DNA of 64,000 bases from Lithobates sylvaticus (GCA_028564925.1 CM053034.1:88694660-88758659), one strand, 5' to 3'; positions 1 through 11,394 are shown, counted from the first letter of the stretch. A program made the numbers and translations. Notes: generated by a model not told the origin, from the sequence alone.

Positions 1-210
1 GTCCCTGATTTTGAGGGACTGTCCCTGATTTCGAACAATTTCCCTCTGTCCCTCATTCCTCCTCATTTTGATCTGATCCATATAGTTGTATATAAAATGC
101 ACTTTTTATCTATCAAAAAGTGTTTTCCAGCCCTAAACCTTTCATGTAATTTCTAAATTGCTGCATTTGGAAATTCCAAAAGCCAATATAAAGGAATAGT
201 AGTGGTAAAA
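1..210. mobile_element. Fragment of a CTCCCAACT-type MITE
   Basis: This stretch matches, with small differences, the interior of the MITE at 9869-10186: the same 'tgtccctgatt' runs, the same 'tcaaaaagtgttttccag' block and the same 'ccaatataaaggaat' block occur in the same order. The outer left end lies before the window, and similarity stops near 'gtggtaaa', where an unrelated AT-rich repeat begins. It has no coding capacity. Confidence 0.7.
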
Positions 211-1029
211 AAGTGAATTCATCAGCCCCTGATGAAGTCACAAGCACGTGACGCAACGCGTAGGTAGTGGCCGGATTGGACGGTACCGGAAGTGGTGTGA
301 GACTGGCGCTAGTTGCCATTTTATGCTTTGAACTTGTTTTTTAATGTAAGGATCCATTTTGTTTATTAATAAATCGATAGAATATCAAACATACTTCACC
401 ATTGGAGGCTCTTTTTATACTTTATTCCCACTTTTGGCGAGGTGTGTCCCGCCGGACGGCGGCCGTTACCAAGTATTATAGGGAAACGTGAGGACAGTGG
501 AGGAGAGGATCCTATACAGAGCCAATTATATCATTCAATGCCCAGTGACAGCGGTCCTAAGGTGAGAGGCTAGTGAGTACTATTAAGGATTAGACTTCCC
601 TTCACTTACCACCCCATCCGCCTTAGAAGACTATTGTTGTTACAGTCACCTCTTTCGGCTCCAGAGACGTACTTGTGACATACGGACATTGTTTACTGTT
701 TTCCATTTAGGTTTGATATTTGGACTTCATTGCCTGTATACTATCCTTACGTTATAGATCAATCTCTCTAGGACCCACTAGGATTTCTGTGTATTTCCAT
801 ATATCACTTTATTTATACACATATTGGTGTAATATATTTCTTATTTATTTTCACCATCATTTATTATTTATTTGACTTACAATGAGATTCTAGAATATTT
901 ATTTATTTTATTTTAATGCTTTTTATTAGCACTAGTGCACTAATATAGTATTATCATCAATAATAATTTTACACTTACACTATATTCTCTAGGTGCCCAT
1001 TTTTAGCACGAAATCACTATTGTTTTTAT
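211..1029 (+). repeat. AT-rich repeat with a GATGAAG...CGCAACGCGT hairpin-like motif
   Basis: About 0.8 kb without a reading frame. Near its left end (about 228-272) is a CTGATGAAG block, a short GC-rich spacer (CACGTGACG) and GCAACGCGTAGG. After this comes an AT-rich tail with several AATAAA-like and TATTTATTTA stretches. The same architecture (TGA-GAAG, short stem, CGAAACGCGT, AT-rich tail) is seen in the palindromic insertion at 8091-9510 and in the insertion at 33058-34112, so I group them as one loose family. I do not know a family name, and no target duplication could be identified for this copy. Confidence 0.4.
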
Positions 1030-1435
1030 AAAATCATGAGAAGCCTTGCTCCGAGTTACTGCTGTTCACGTTTCCACAAACGAGTTCTGGGCAGATCACT
1101 TAGATCGAGCAGAAGAGACCTCCTCCACATTTCTGTGCCTAAGAAGACCCGGCGTGGTGGTCGAGCTTTCTCCCACCAGGGTGCCGTGCTGTGGAATAGC
1201 CTCCCTGCCAAGCTCCGGGAGGTCCCCACCATCCTGGTCTTTCGCAGGAAATTGAAGACTTGGCTCTTCACACAAGCCTTTCCTGCGTAGCCTTTCTGGT
1301 TCCATTTTTAATGCTGCTTTCCTTTTGCTGTCTCCTCCTAGTCTCTGGGTTTCTTCAGGGACTCCGCCAAGCGCGTCGGGACCCTTCGGGGTAAGACCGC
1401 GCTATATCAAGATACCACTGAACTCAACTCAGCAT
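1030..1435 (+). pseudogene. 3' end of a LINE (L2/CR1/Rex-like): ORF2 C-terminus and 3' tail
   Basis: An open stretch at 1036-1290 encodes about 84 residues ending in ...LKTWLFTQAFPA-stop. It contains RRGGRAFSHQGAVLWNSLP followed by LR..PT...FRRKLKTWLF. This 'RAFS..A..LWNSLP..LR...S...FK..LKT.LF' pattern is the very C-terminal domain of ORF2 in the L2/CR1/Rex group of LINEs, where it follows the reverse transcriptase. The rest of ORF2 is absent, so the copy is strongly 5'-truncated, as is usual for LINEs. The downstream tail (to about 1435) contains 'gggacccttcggggtaagaccgcgctatatcaagat', with the CGCTATAT-type ending common in 3' ends of this group. It is a dead copy. The exact clade is uncertain. 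Confidence 0.65.
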
Positions 1436-1775
1436 GTGATGTCTGTGTGATGCGATTTCAGCCATACAGATAGTATGGCTGAATTTGCATCGCATTCGGA
1501 CCAAACTTGAACAGGACTCTTTTTTTGGTCCGCACCAGAGTCGGATCACATGGGTGTGACTGTGAACACCCATGCGATCCGATTCATGTCCGAACTGTCA
1601 GTTCGCAGTGCGACATGCGAGCTGAAATGGGGGTGTCATTAACATTGTATTGACACTCCCAGCAATTTGCATATGGCAGTGTGAACTGCCTTGCGAGTTG
1701 GGTGCGATGCGGGAACCCACAGTGGATTCGCAGGGTTCCCGCATCGCACAAGTGTGAACCGACACTAAAACCAAA
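1436..1775. repeat. MITE-like repeat rich in gcgatccga/gcatcgca motifs
   Basis: Several short inverted motifs recur here (GATGCGATTTC, CATGCGATCCGA, GGTGCGATGCGGGAACCC and its mirror GGGTTCCCGCATCGCAC). The block at about 1706-1750 is a good hairpin. The pattern is that of a non-coding DNA-transposon derivative. No clean terminal repeats or target duplication could be set. Confidence 0.35.
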
Positions 1776-1868
1776 GAATGCAAAATCTGGTGCAGCTGTT
1801 CAGCTTGTTCAATTAAGCTTTGACAAAACAACCTGGAAGCTGATTGGTTTCTATGCAGAACTGCTCCA
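1776..1868. repeat. Short interspersed repeat shared with 23275-23368
   Basis: The block 'ctggtgcagctgttcagcttgttcaattaagctttgacaa...ctggaagctgattggtttctatgcaga' has a clear relative at 23275-23368, which carries CTGGTGCATCTGTGCAT, GCCGATTGGCTACC and TGTTCAATTGGGCTTTGA. It has no open frame and no RNA polymerase III boxes that I could recognise. Probably part of a MITE or SINE; the family is unknown to me. Confidence 0.4.
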
Positions 1869-2150
1869 AGAAAAGAGAGAGAGTATATAGCGGAGATGTG
1901 AGGGAAGTTGCTGGAGGTGTCCAGATTGTCAATTTTACTGTGGCAGAAATGGAGAATATCATTTATAAGAACGAAGGAGAGTATTCCTTTATGTTGGGAC
2001 TAGAGCCAAAGTCTGATTAATACATTGAAGATCTTTTTGAGATCCAGTGATCTTTATATGAGCGTGCTTAGACCATCCGTCTTGCTATCCGGTAAGGTGA
2101 ACTTTTATACACTAGTGGTGTCTAGGTTTCCGCCATTTTCACCTATTTTT
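1869..2150. other. Unassigned sequence, no gene seen
   Basis: No reading frame, repeat end or target duplication could be supported here. Confidence 0.4.
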
Positions 2151-3383
2151 GGCCTGGTTCACACCTATGTGTTTTTTGCAGAAATGCACTACAATCCTTT
2201 TTAACATGGTTTCCTATGGGACACGTTCACATTTAGGCTTTTTTTCAGCCGCTGTGTTTTTGGAAAGGGTCAGGGCCCTTTCATACTGATATGCTTTTCC
2301 TGCGGTTTTTTTTTTTTTTTTTTCCATAATGTTTTGCGTTTTTTACCTTGCAAGAAAAATGCAGGAAAATTTTTCCCTTTGAATCCTATGGGACACCACT
2401 GTGCTGTGGGTGCGGTGTGCTTTGAAAAGTGCTGCATCTTTGCAAAATGCAGCTTCCCTTTGAAATCAATGGAAATTGTGCTTAAAAATGCACCCGTGAT
2501 CTATTTTTGAGTCGTATGTGAGTATTTTTTATTTTTCTTCACAGGTGCAGGTGGCCCAAAAAAAAATGCATCAAACTCTGGGCAAACCGCAATTTTGCTA
2601 CAGAGCAGTGTGAAAGGGGCCTAAGGCTGCATGTACATCTATGTAGTTTGCTTGTGTGTGGTGTGTGTTTTTTTTTTTTTTTTTTTTCCCCCTTTCCTTG
2701 CCCCCCCCCCCCCCCCCCCCTCTCCCTACTTCCTTTTGCTCCTCTTCCTTCACCTTTTTTTATTCATTTTTTAATTTGTTGTTCGGCAGATTAAAAAAAA
2801 AAAAAACGTGAATCTCTGTTAAAAACGCGCTACATGCTTTTCTGCAGCTTCTCCATTGAGGTCTATAGAACCAAAAAAAAAAATCACTGTTTTTGCTTTT
2901 TAAAAAGTCCCTGACCCTTTCCTAATAATAATGCAGAGGCACAAAATGCATTGATGTGAATGTGTTTTATAGGAACCCATGTAAAAAAAAAAAAAAAAAA
3001 TGCCCTGCATTTCTGCAAAAAGCGTGAAAAAAACGCACTGGTGTGAATGGAGTGACTTTTCTAAATGCAAAACGGTGCTCTTTTGGTTCCATAGACTTCA
3101 ATGGAGGAGCTGCAGAAAAGCATGTAGTGCCATTTTTTTTTTTTTTTCCACCGATTTGTGTCTTTTAATCAAATTGGCCAAAAAAAAAACATAAAAATGC
3201 AAATCGTGGTGAAAATGCACTACATGCTTTTCTGCAGCTTCTCCAATAAAGTCTATGGAACTCAAAAAGCAAAAACGCAGCGGCTAGAAAAAAAAGCATA
3301 GATGTGAACGTGTTCCATACGAAACCATGTTAAAAGCACTGTAGTGCGTTTCTGCAAAAAAACGCATAGGTGTGAACCAGGCC
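2151..3383. mobile_element. Fold-back MITE tangle with outer GGCCTGGTTCACACCTATG ends
   Basis: The left end (2151 on) reads GGCCTGGTTCACACCTATG and continues through GCAGAAATGCACTACA and AACATGGTTTCCTATGG. The right end (about 3295-3383) is its mirror image: CCATACGAAACCATGTT, TGTAGTGCGTTTCTGC, then CGCATAGGTGTGAACCAGGCC. Between these arms lie more arm-like pieces: a GGGCCCTTTCATACTG...CAGTGTGAAAGGGGCC unit at about 2276-2622, and repeated 'acatgcttttctgcagcttctcca' blocks near 2832, 3117 (inverted) and 3220. These are nested or rearranged PIF/Harbinger-like MITEs. Long T, C and A runs (for example C20 at 2701-2720) separate them. No coding capacity. Confidence 0.6.
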
Positions 3384-3502
3384 AAGGATTCTGCAGGGGA
3401 CTCCTCACGTGTGCATTTGGAATATTTGTTTGCACATCTGTTGCGGTGGACTGCTGTACACACTTTCTTTATTTTGTGCATTGACTTTCTATTTTTGACA
3501 GA

Positions 3503-3513
3503 TTTTTTTTTTT

Positions 3514-3593
<80 letters not shown>
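3503..3593. repeat. (T)n then (TA)n microsatellite
   Basis: A T run of about 17 is followed by roughly 37 perfect TA units. Open frames over it are repeat artefacts. Confidence 0.95.
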
Positions 3594-3598
<5 letters not shown>

Positions 3599-5940
3599 TG
3601 TGTGTGCAATTATTTATTTTCCCTATTTTGTAAAAAGTATGGATCCTTTTTTATTTTCTCACTATATACTTGATTATATGTAAACGTATTTAAAACTGAT
3701 AGTTTTCTTTGCACTGTTTTATAAATGTTTTATAAATGTTACTGTAATCATGTCCAATGCAATTGTTTCCTACAAATCCGATCGTCACCTCACCTGCTTC
3801 TTCTAGCCACTCACTAGTTGCTGTATTGGGAATTGTTGCGCACATTCTAGTCCCTCATGTTTTCTGCCTTAGCATTACCCACCATAGCAACAAACCCTGA
3901 CAATGTATTACCTTTAAATCTTTCCATGAACAAAAACAAGGAATGTCACTTTTTTTTTTTATTTGTAATTCATTTTTTATTTTATTAATTTTTTTACATC
4001 AAGAAAATAAAATAAATTAGGCAGCCTCTTCTGGTGTCTCACTAGAACATTTTATGAGAGCAAAATCACATCAGCCAGTTGTTGCTTTTTCACAGGGGTT
4101 TCAGAGAGTTTCTGAGGGTGATGTTTGGCTTCAGTGTAGTCAGATCTCTTTAGAAAATACAAAAAAAACTTTTGAATCTGATAAGCATGATAAAGATGCT
4201 CACAACAGAAAAGCATACAAAATCCTGCAGGTTGGTTGTTTCTGGACTGATTTCCCATTCCTCTATCTGGATTCTACTGAGATAAGTTGACCCCCATGGT
4301 ACAGTGCCAGTGGGATTACTGCCTGCCAGGACCAAATCTGTCCTAAACCTCCCGAAAGCATAAAGTTGGGGCTCGTTCGCACATGCAGTGACTGACAATT
4401 ATCCAGTGCCCAAAAAATGCCAATCTCTACTGGGGCACATAGAAAACATTAGAAACAATTGTAGACAGTGGGTTGATGGTCAGACTAGGCACAAATAAAC
4501 TGATCCTATAAAGAGTCCAGGTTCCAGAAAGGTAGATGCAGTCTTCAATGCAGAGAGAACACACAGGTGATTAGGATAAGCACAGACAAGCTGAGTATAA
4601 ACACAATCCAAACAATACATACAAGTAATTCCGGGCATGCGCAGTCGGGTAGAAGTCACAGGAGGAATGGCAAATAGTCTATTTAGGCTTTGTTGATTAT
4701 GGAAGGTGTGCACTGCAAAGACCTGAGCTGCAGTGTTGAGTAATGTGTGGCGAAGGATCAAGGCTGTAATGTTAAGTATATAATAATACTGCTTTCAATG
4801 GCACGTTTGGTTCACTTGTAGTAAAACAGAAAATGTTTCACTTTTTTTTTTTTTTTTTTATTTTTTTTTTTTATCAGAAAAAACTAAAAGCAATGTTCAT
4901 GACTGTCTAGGCAGTTCTGTCCCTGTAGCTTAATGGCTCTATTTCTTCACTGTAGGATCATCAAAAGCAGTGGTGCCTAACATGTGACCTGTCACCTGCT
5001 GTGATTGACAGCACTAAGCCAAGAAATCAATCGTCTCCTGAGCTTTTGCTCCTTTTACAGCACTTCCTGCAGGAACTATAAACCATGCTTCTGCATTTTG
5101 CTTACAGAGGAAGTAAGTGATGTGATGTCATAGCACTTCCTTCCAGTTCTGTGTCTCAGGCAGATTTGTTGTGCCTCCCCTGCAGCAATAGATCACTGAT
5201 TACAGCCAGCAATGAATCCCTATTAGAAGTGATCTGTGTAGTTGCAGAGCTGAATAGAAAGGGGGGGGTTGGATGAGGTCTCCACTTACCAGATCAAGTA
5301 GACACCACCAATGAACACAACAATTTAAAAAAGGAAATAAAATAATTAAATCAGGTGCTCTGGGTGGGTAGTATGGGCTTGTGAAAAAAATAAACGTCCA
5401 TGCCGCAGAATTGGCTTGATGCTGCAGCTGTCCCATGTTGGTTTTAAGACCAAGAACTGAGCAGAAGGGCTGGGGAGTTGGTGCACCCAGCTGGTTCTAG
5501 GTCTCAGCCACATGCAGTCAGTTGGGTGGAACCTGACAATATTGTCAGGATCATTCCAGAACCTGGAGCAGCTCTGCCACATTAGCTGATAGCAAGCAAT
5601 AGCCCACTATCAGCTCTGGATCAAAGGAGAACAAAAGTAAGTGTGACCCACAAGAGAAGTATGGCCAAAAAAGATTTGATCACACTTCTCCTTTTTTAAC
5701 TGCATAAGCGTCAGACACTTGTCACATTTTATCAATCGCAAACCCATGATAAAAATCACCCTTTGTGCTACTTACTGGCTGTGTGAACTCATTTTACATT
5801 TTATGGTTGCATTCCCATTTTACACAAATAGATTTTATTTTCCTGGCTCCCTATCCAGACCTAATATTTTATATTGACTTATCTGCAGATCCCTTCAAAT
5901 AACAGGAGGGAGGGATGAACAAGTCATTAAGCAGCTCACT
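3594..5940. other. Gene-free stretch, nothing recognised
   Basis: Only short chance reading frames are present. There are homopolymer T tracts near 3951-3960 and 4841-4872. No terminal repeats with target duplications, RNA genes or conserved protein motifs were seen on either strand. Confidence 0.4.
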
Positions 5941-5948
5941 TCCTTACC

Positions 5949-6286
5949 CAGGGGCGGACTGACCATTCAGCCGCTCGGGCACTGCCCGAGGGCCCTAGGA
6001 CACTAGGGGGGCCCCATCAGGGTTGCCAGCCTCAGTAAAACCAGGGACAGTATGTAAAAATCTGTTTTTTTTCTTTGTTTTTTTTTACATCTGTCTCTGA
6101 AATGACCCTTACTGACATCCTTTTGGTCTAAAAATCCAGAGATTATAGCTGCCCCACCTCTCCAGTACCTTCTCAGCCGATAGAAACATGTCTGTGTATA
6201 CTGTGTGGCCCCATAATCTCTGATTGCCTGGGGGCCCCATAATTTCCTATTGCCCGGGGGCCCCATGAGTTGTCAGTCCGCCCCTG
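5949..6286. mobile_element. hAT-like MITE with 8-bp target duplication
   Basis: The ends are CAGGGGCGGACTGAC on the left and GTCAGTCCGCCCCTG on the right, a perfect 15-bp inverted repeat beginning CAG and ending CTG. The flanks are TCCTTACC at 5941-5948 and TCCTTACC at 6287-6294, a perfect 8-bp duplication. CAG...CTG ends with an 8-bp duplication are the hallmark of hAT transposons. The 338-bp interior is non-coding, with GGGCCC-rich blocks, so it must have been moved in trans. The identical duplication suggests a fairly recent insertion. Confidence 0.9.
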
Positions 6287-6294
6287 TCCTTACC

Positions 6295-8076
6295 TTAAGT
6301 ATAAGGGGCATATTATATCAGTGCTGTGTGGGTAGGTATATGGAACCTACCTGGGGATGTACACATACGATTTTTTCATATGATCCAGATTAATAGTCAT
6401 AGGATTCATGTAGGGTGCACCACTGAGGGTAGGTTCATACAGTATATATGTATGACCTTATACTGGATATAGAAGGGACCAAATAATCAATGGACGAAAT
6501 TTTGTATAATATTCTACATAAACAATAAATAACAGAGGGGTTTGGAGGGGAGGTGGTAAGGGAGCGTCTGAGGAGGAAGATTTTAAGGAATGCCGCACCA
6601 GGGATGTATTGGGTTAATAGAAAGTAATGCGCCATGTCCCTAATGGTTTTTTTATTTTATTTTTTTTATTTCTTGATGATGAAATAAATCTGTACGAATT
6701 AGAACAGATCATTGAGTTTTAATCATACATAGTACCTACAAAGTCACAATGACTGTGTATCTAGTGTTTTTGTTCATTTTGTGTCACAATGTAATGAATA
6801 GCAATCACACTTATTTTTTAATTTTGTGTTTACTACAGTAAATCACTGTTCTTGGGCCCTAAGCTATGTATAGTCCCCTGGACACTTGTAGGGCCCTCCA
6901 GCTGCCACTCGATGTTGACCTATGCATCAGGGGCCCTACAAGTAAGACCCCAAGTGAATTGAATCTGTTCCCATCAAGGTGCTCATTGCAGACGCCAAGA
7001 GCTGCCATACCTGAGCATGATGGTGAGCCACATGGTAATAAACTTCTACTGTATGGCTGTAGTGAGCCCTAAAAGTCCTATGAAACTATTTGGGAGGGGT
7101 TGCTGTGGTGCTCAACTACTTTAGGAAAATGTATGGTATAGCTCCTGTTTGGACCCTCTTAGGCATTAGGCCAGTGGCGCCCTCCGATGTGGCCCGCCAC
7201 GTCTTGCTCTGAGATGGCGGATCAGCAAGCCCAGATCGCGGGTTCCCGACCCACCATCTCCGAGCATCAGCGCGAAGAACGGAGCCGCCACTAGAGGAAG
7301 CAGAGCCGATGCTTCCTGTATAGCGCCGGCTCCTTTACAGGTGCAGTGATGCCAAATGTACTCCGCCTGTGACAGGACGCATCGGCTCTGCTCTCTACTG
7401 CAGCCGCATACTTCTGTGACACTAATGCACGGGAACCCGCCATCTCGGACAACAGTGCCAGAGCCAGCAGTACCAGTACTCGCCAGCGGTATCTGCCAGC
7501 AGTACCAGCAGGCAGTACCCAACAGCGATACCAGCCCTGGAGGACAGCCAGCATCAGCCACCAGTTATAACCACCTGGGGGACATCAGCAACCAGCTGCA
7601 GGAATCCTGAGGAAGAAGTGAAGATCAAGGTCAGTTGAGATGCAGGTAAACCGCTGTGCATCAGTGTGAAAGCAGCCTTAGGCCCCTTTCACATGTCTGT
7701 TTTTCAGGCAGACCCAATCGGTCCATTCACCTCTATAGAGCGGCAGATGTAAACCGACTCGTGTCTGCTTACACCCGCCTATCTGAAATCTTATCTGCTT
7801 AAAAAAACAGAAGGGGATCGGTCCCCTTATGCCTGGGCAGATCAACTGGCCCTTAGGGTAGAGCCCCTTACCACGTGATCAGCTGTTAGCCAATGACAGC
7901 TGATCATGTGACCTAAACTTTTGCATACAACTGTATGTGTTGTAATATACCTGGTTTCTCCTGCATGTTCACGTGTCCCCCTTAGGCTTTATGTACACTG
8001 CTGTTGATAAACGGACGTTTAGGAGCAGTTGGGCATTTTTTTTTTTCCAGCTGCTCCTTCCTCTGTTATCTGATCA
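6295..8076. other. Gene-free stretch with diverged MITE pieces
   Basis: Around 7160-7640 the base composition is GC-rich with CAGTACCAGCAG-like short repeats, which gives overlapping open frames on both strands and no recognisable domain. At 7681-7870 a 'ggcccctttcacatgtctg' end resembles PIF-like MITE termini but no partner end was found. At 7985-8090 lies the left half of an older repeat (GTACACTGCTGTTG ... CAGCTGCTCC) whose right half resumes at 9511, interrupted by the palindromic insertion. Confidence 0.4.
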
Positions 8077-8090
8077 GTACATGTACACAG

Positions 8091-9510
8091 AAAAGAAAAA
8101 TGGGGGGTCCCCTAAGGGTTTGGACTTTTAAGGCATGCTAAATGTGTGACCCCAGATAGAACATGAGATTATATATAATAGAAAATGTTTATTACAAAAA
8201 TTGTATACAAAAAAGGAAATTTTTTGACACTGTTACAATAAAAAACTTTTTGGAATATTTGAACAATAGTGAATATAGGAAATACAATATATTATATAGA
8301 TATGTATTGTAGGCGTTGACTCACACCTGACGCGTTTCGGAGGTTTTTTCTAAAAAAACACACACTTTCTCCTTCTTCAGAGGTAGGAGCGCAACATTCC
8401 TAATATCGTTTTCAAGAATATTCCAAAATGATTAAAAATAATGGCTGGGAGGAGGAGCTTCTTGGTCAGGCCTGTCTTAGATGGTATAATTTAGTCGGAG
8501 ATTTTTGTGTTGGATTCGATGGTTCACTGGGATTATATCCTGTGTCCCAAGTGGCTGGAGTCCCAGGACTGTTTAATCTGGCGTGACGAAGACGAGAGTC
8601 GTCTGTGAGACACACTGGGGTCGGGTATGGAAGCCCTGTATTCTGTGTTTGTGGGTGAGTCTTCGTTGGGTTGGATTGGTGTTTATAATATCATTAACGA
8701 TTCGGTGAATCCCTGTGTTTGCTTCAAGAACCGCTCGTCTCCTCCTCAGACCGACAACTGCCTTGTCGGTCTGAGGAGGAGACGAGCGGTTCTTGAAGCA
8801 AACACAGGGATTCACCGAATCGTTAATGATATTATAAACACCAATCCAACCCAACGAAGACTCACCCACAAACACAGAATACAGGGCTTCCATACCCGAC
8901 CCCAGTGTGTCTCACAGACGACTCTCGTCTTCGTCACGCCAGATTAAACAGTCCTGGGACTCCAGCCACTTGGGACACAGGATATAATCCCAGTGAACCA
9001 TCGAATCCAACACAAAAATCTCCGACTAAATTATACCATCTAAGACAGGCCTGACCAAGAAGCTCCTCCTCCCAGCCATTATTTTTAATCATTTTGGAAT
9101 ATTCTTGAAAACGATATTAGGAATGTTGCGCTCCTACCTCTGAAGAAGGAGAAAGTGTGTGTTTTTTTAGAAAAAACCTCCGAAACGCGTCAGGTGTGAG
9201 TCAACGCCTACAATACATATCTATATAATATATTGTATTTCCTATATTCAGTATTGTTCAAATATTCCAAAAAGTTTTTTATTGTAACATTGTCAAAAAA
9301 TTTCCTTTTTTGTATACAATTTTTGTAATAAACATTTTCTATTATATATAATCTCATGTTCTATCTGGGGTCACACATTTAGCATGCCTTAAAAGTCCAA
9401 ACCCTTAGGGGACCCCCCATTTTTCTTTATATATAGGATGTGGCATGTTGTACTAAAATCCCCTCTCTTTATATATGTGTTCACTGCCAAGCCCACAACT
9501 CTTCAAAACC
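8091..9510 (+). mobile_element. 1.4 kb insertion formed by a huge near-perfect palindrome, 14-bp target duplication
   Basis: GTACATGTACACAG occurs at 8077-8090 and again at 9511-9524, directly flanking this block, which splits an older repeat. Inside, 8092-8757 is the reverse complement of 8763-9428, 666 bp per arm with only a handful of differences seen, around a 5-nt loop at 8758-8762. After the right arm an extra 82 bp (9429-9510) completes the sense copy. The sense copy holds a CTGAAGAAGG ... CCGAAACGCGTCAGG motif (9140-9193), an AATAAA-containing AT-rich tail and no coding region. The 14-bp duplication suggests a target-primed (LINE-type) insertion. The shape fits a first-strand cDNA that folded back on itself and was copied again. 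A 106-residue frame appears on both strands only because the arms mirror each other. Confidence 0.8.
8092..9428. repeat. Inverted repeat, arms 8092-8757 and 8763-9428
   Basis: The pairing axis is at 8760: every paired position sums to 17520. Mismatches seen include one near 8235-8240 against its partner near 9282, one in the GACACTG/CAATGTC pair near 8269, and a few bases next to the loop. Pairing stops exactly at 8092/9428. A transcript across it would form one of the longest hairpins a genome can make and could feed small-RNA pathways; that is inference. Confidence 0.92.
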
Positions 9511-9680
9511 GTACATGTACACAGGTTCATTTCTAGGCAGTCGAGTTTTTAGAAGCAAAAAATGCGTTCAGGACGGATGTTCAGAGGCATTTGAAACGCG
9601 GTTTAGCCGCGTTTTTGTTTAAAATCCAGAGGGCTATTACCGTGCTTTACCAGCACTAGGTTCTTCCTTTTTTCTATTGG

Positions 9681-9817
<137 letters not shown>

Positions 9818-9868
9818 CCAGGACAGATCTGAAGAAATAACCTATTCACATGTACGTATAGTACATGG

Positions 9869-10186
9869 CTCCCAACTGTCCCTGATTTGGAGCAATGTCC
9901 CTCTTTCCTCCTCATTTGTCCCTCATTTTGGTCTGATCTATATAGTTGTATATAAAGTGCATTTTATATACATCAAAAAGTGTTTTCCAGAACTAAACCT
10001 TTCATCTGATTTCTAAATTCCAAAAGCCAATATAAAGGAATGGTAGTGGTAAAGACTTGTGGGTTTAACCAATTTAGTTTTTTTGTAAAACTATTTTTTT
10101 TAAGGGGGCGTCTCAAGGGGCGTGTCCTATGCCTGCATACTTTTGTTGATAGGTGTCCCTCATTCCCATCTCAAAAAGTTGGGAGG
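9869..10186. mobile_element. CTCCCAACT-type MITE, complete
   Basis: Left end CTCCCAACTGTCCCTGATTTGG and right end CATCTCAAAAAGTTGGGAG form a short inverted repeat (CTCCCAACT/AGTTGGGAG). The body is shared with 1-210, and the ends with 25121 and 27037. It contains GGGGCGTCTCAAGGGGCGTG, is non-coding and non-autonomous. Superfamily not determined. Confidence 0.75.
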
Positions 10187-10709
10187 TATTATTCACACTA
10201 AATATCCAATGCTTGCATGCACTAATAATATTTTGCATAGATTCACTGTGAATAGAAAATATCTTCAATTGTGACACTTTTTGTTCACTGATGAATTCAT
10301 ATTTTAGGTTTCATATCCCCCAGCCTGTGGTAGTGATTAGTCACTGACACAGCAATGATGTCTTACCTAATCTACACCACTTCCTCTTTCAGGATCCTGT
10401 TTTGGATGATTCGGTGACCTTTTTACTACATCTTTTCACGCGGACTGGAGAGCAGACCAAGAGTCACGCCAATAATGAAAATCTTAAATAAAATTGCACA
10501 GTCATAAAACTGGTGGTGCCGTTCATCATTATAAATAAATTCAAATAGGGGAACCTCTTACAGAGGAGCTCAGCAATATTAGTAGCAGCTGTATGCTAGA
10601 ATAAGCTACCCACAATAGGGGTTCTTCAGTTTTTATATTTGCCTAATTTGTTTCTGTTATTGTATAGCTTCAGCACTGTTGAATTTATTTTTTTTTTTTA
10701 TTTTTTTTA
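10187..10709. other. Unassigned, no gene seen
   Basis: AT-rich sequence without reading frames, repeat ends or RNA-gene signals that I can support. A poly(T) tract lies at 10688-10708. Confidence 0.4.
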
Positions 10710-11390
10710 CAAAATGTCATGACTGACATCAATGCTGAGGATTATTATTGTGATCACTAACACCAATGCTGGGGGTTATTCTTGCAGTCACTGAAACCAA
10801 TTCTGGGGATTATTATTGTGGCTACTGACATCAGTGCTGGGGATTAATATTGCATTAAAGGGGAAGTAAAGCCTCTTTTTTTAAAAATAAAATAAAAAAA
10901 AGGAACCTGCAAGGCAAAGGTATAATGAGCTAGTATGCTTAGCATACTAGCTCATTATGCATAACTTACCTGAGAACGAAGCGACCCTCGTCCACGACCT
11001 CCGCCGGCGCCATCAATCACAGAGTGACTTCCGGGTCTCGCCGCTCCATCGCTGTCATTCGCTGGAGCGGTGATGACGTCACCCCCGGGCATGCGCACGA
11101 GAGCGGCATATCGCCGTGATCTTGGCAAGCGCAGTGCGCCTGCGCACCGCTGTCTACGGCGCATGCGCTGTAGACAGCGATGCATCTTTTTTTCTAAATT
11201 CTCCTAAACCATGTAGGTTTAGGAGATATTTATTGGACCTACAGGTAAGCCTTAATTTAGGCTTACCTGTAGGTCAAAGTGGTTTGTAAGGGTTTACAAC
11301 CACTTTAACTGACAACAATGCTGAAGGTTATTATTCCAGCCACTGACTCCAATGCTGAGGTTATTACAGCCATTGACACCAATGATTGAG
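10710..11390. repeat. 34-bp minisatellite split by a MITE
   Basis: Four to five diverged copies of a 34-bp unit (consensus near CTGACACCAATGCTGGGG followed by ATTATTATTGTGG) run from about 10722 to 10854. Further copies resume at 11309-11390 (CTGACAACAATGCTGAAGG, CTGACTCCAATGCTGAGG). The gap is exactly the MITE 10859-11304, so the array predates it. Confidence 0.8.
10859..11304. mobile_element. TTAA-site MITE (AGGGGAAGTAAAGCC type)
   Basis: TTAA at 10855-10858 and TTAA at 11305-11308 flank an element whose left end AGGGGAAGTAAAGCC mirrors the right end GGTTTACAACCACT. The four-base TTAA duplication is typical of piggyBac-like and Kolobok-like transposases. The interior has CpG-rich DNA (10970-11180), a self-complementary GCTAGTATGCTTAGCATACTAGC block and an inverted GTAGGTTTAGG/CCTAAACC region. 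No coding capacity. Relatives ending in TTTACAACCACTTTAA occur near 21420 and 27960. Confidence 0.85.
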
Positions 11391-11394
11391 GAAT

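Noticed and set aside
1036-1290. Possible small host protein
   Set aside because: RAFS...LWNSLP...LKTWLF is the LINE ORF2 tail, so it is a retrotransposon remnant.
7166-7610. Overlapping frames of 84-131 residues on both strands
   Set aside because: GC-rich DNA with CAGTACCAGCAG-type repeats; no domain, no splice sites.
8573-8947. A 106-residue protein encoded identically on both strands
   Set aside because: The frames are mirror images forced by the palindrome, with no known domain and no codon signal.
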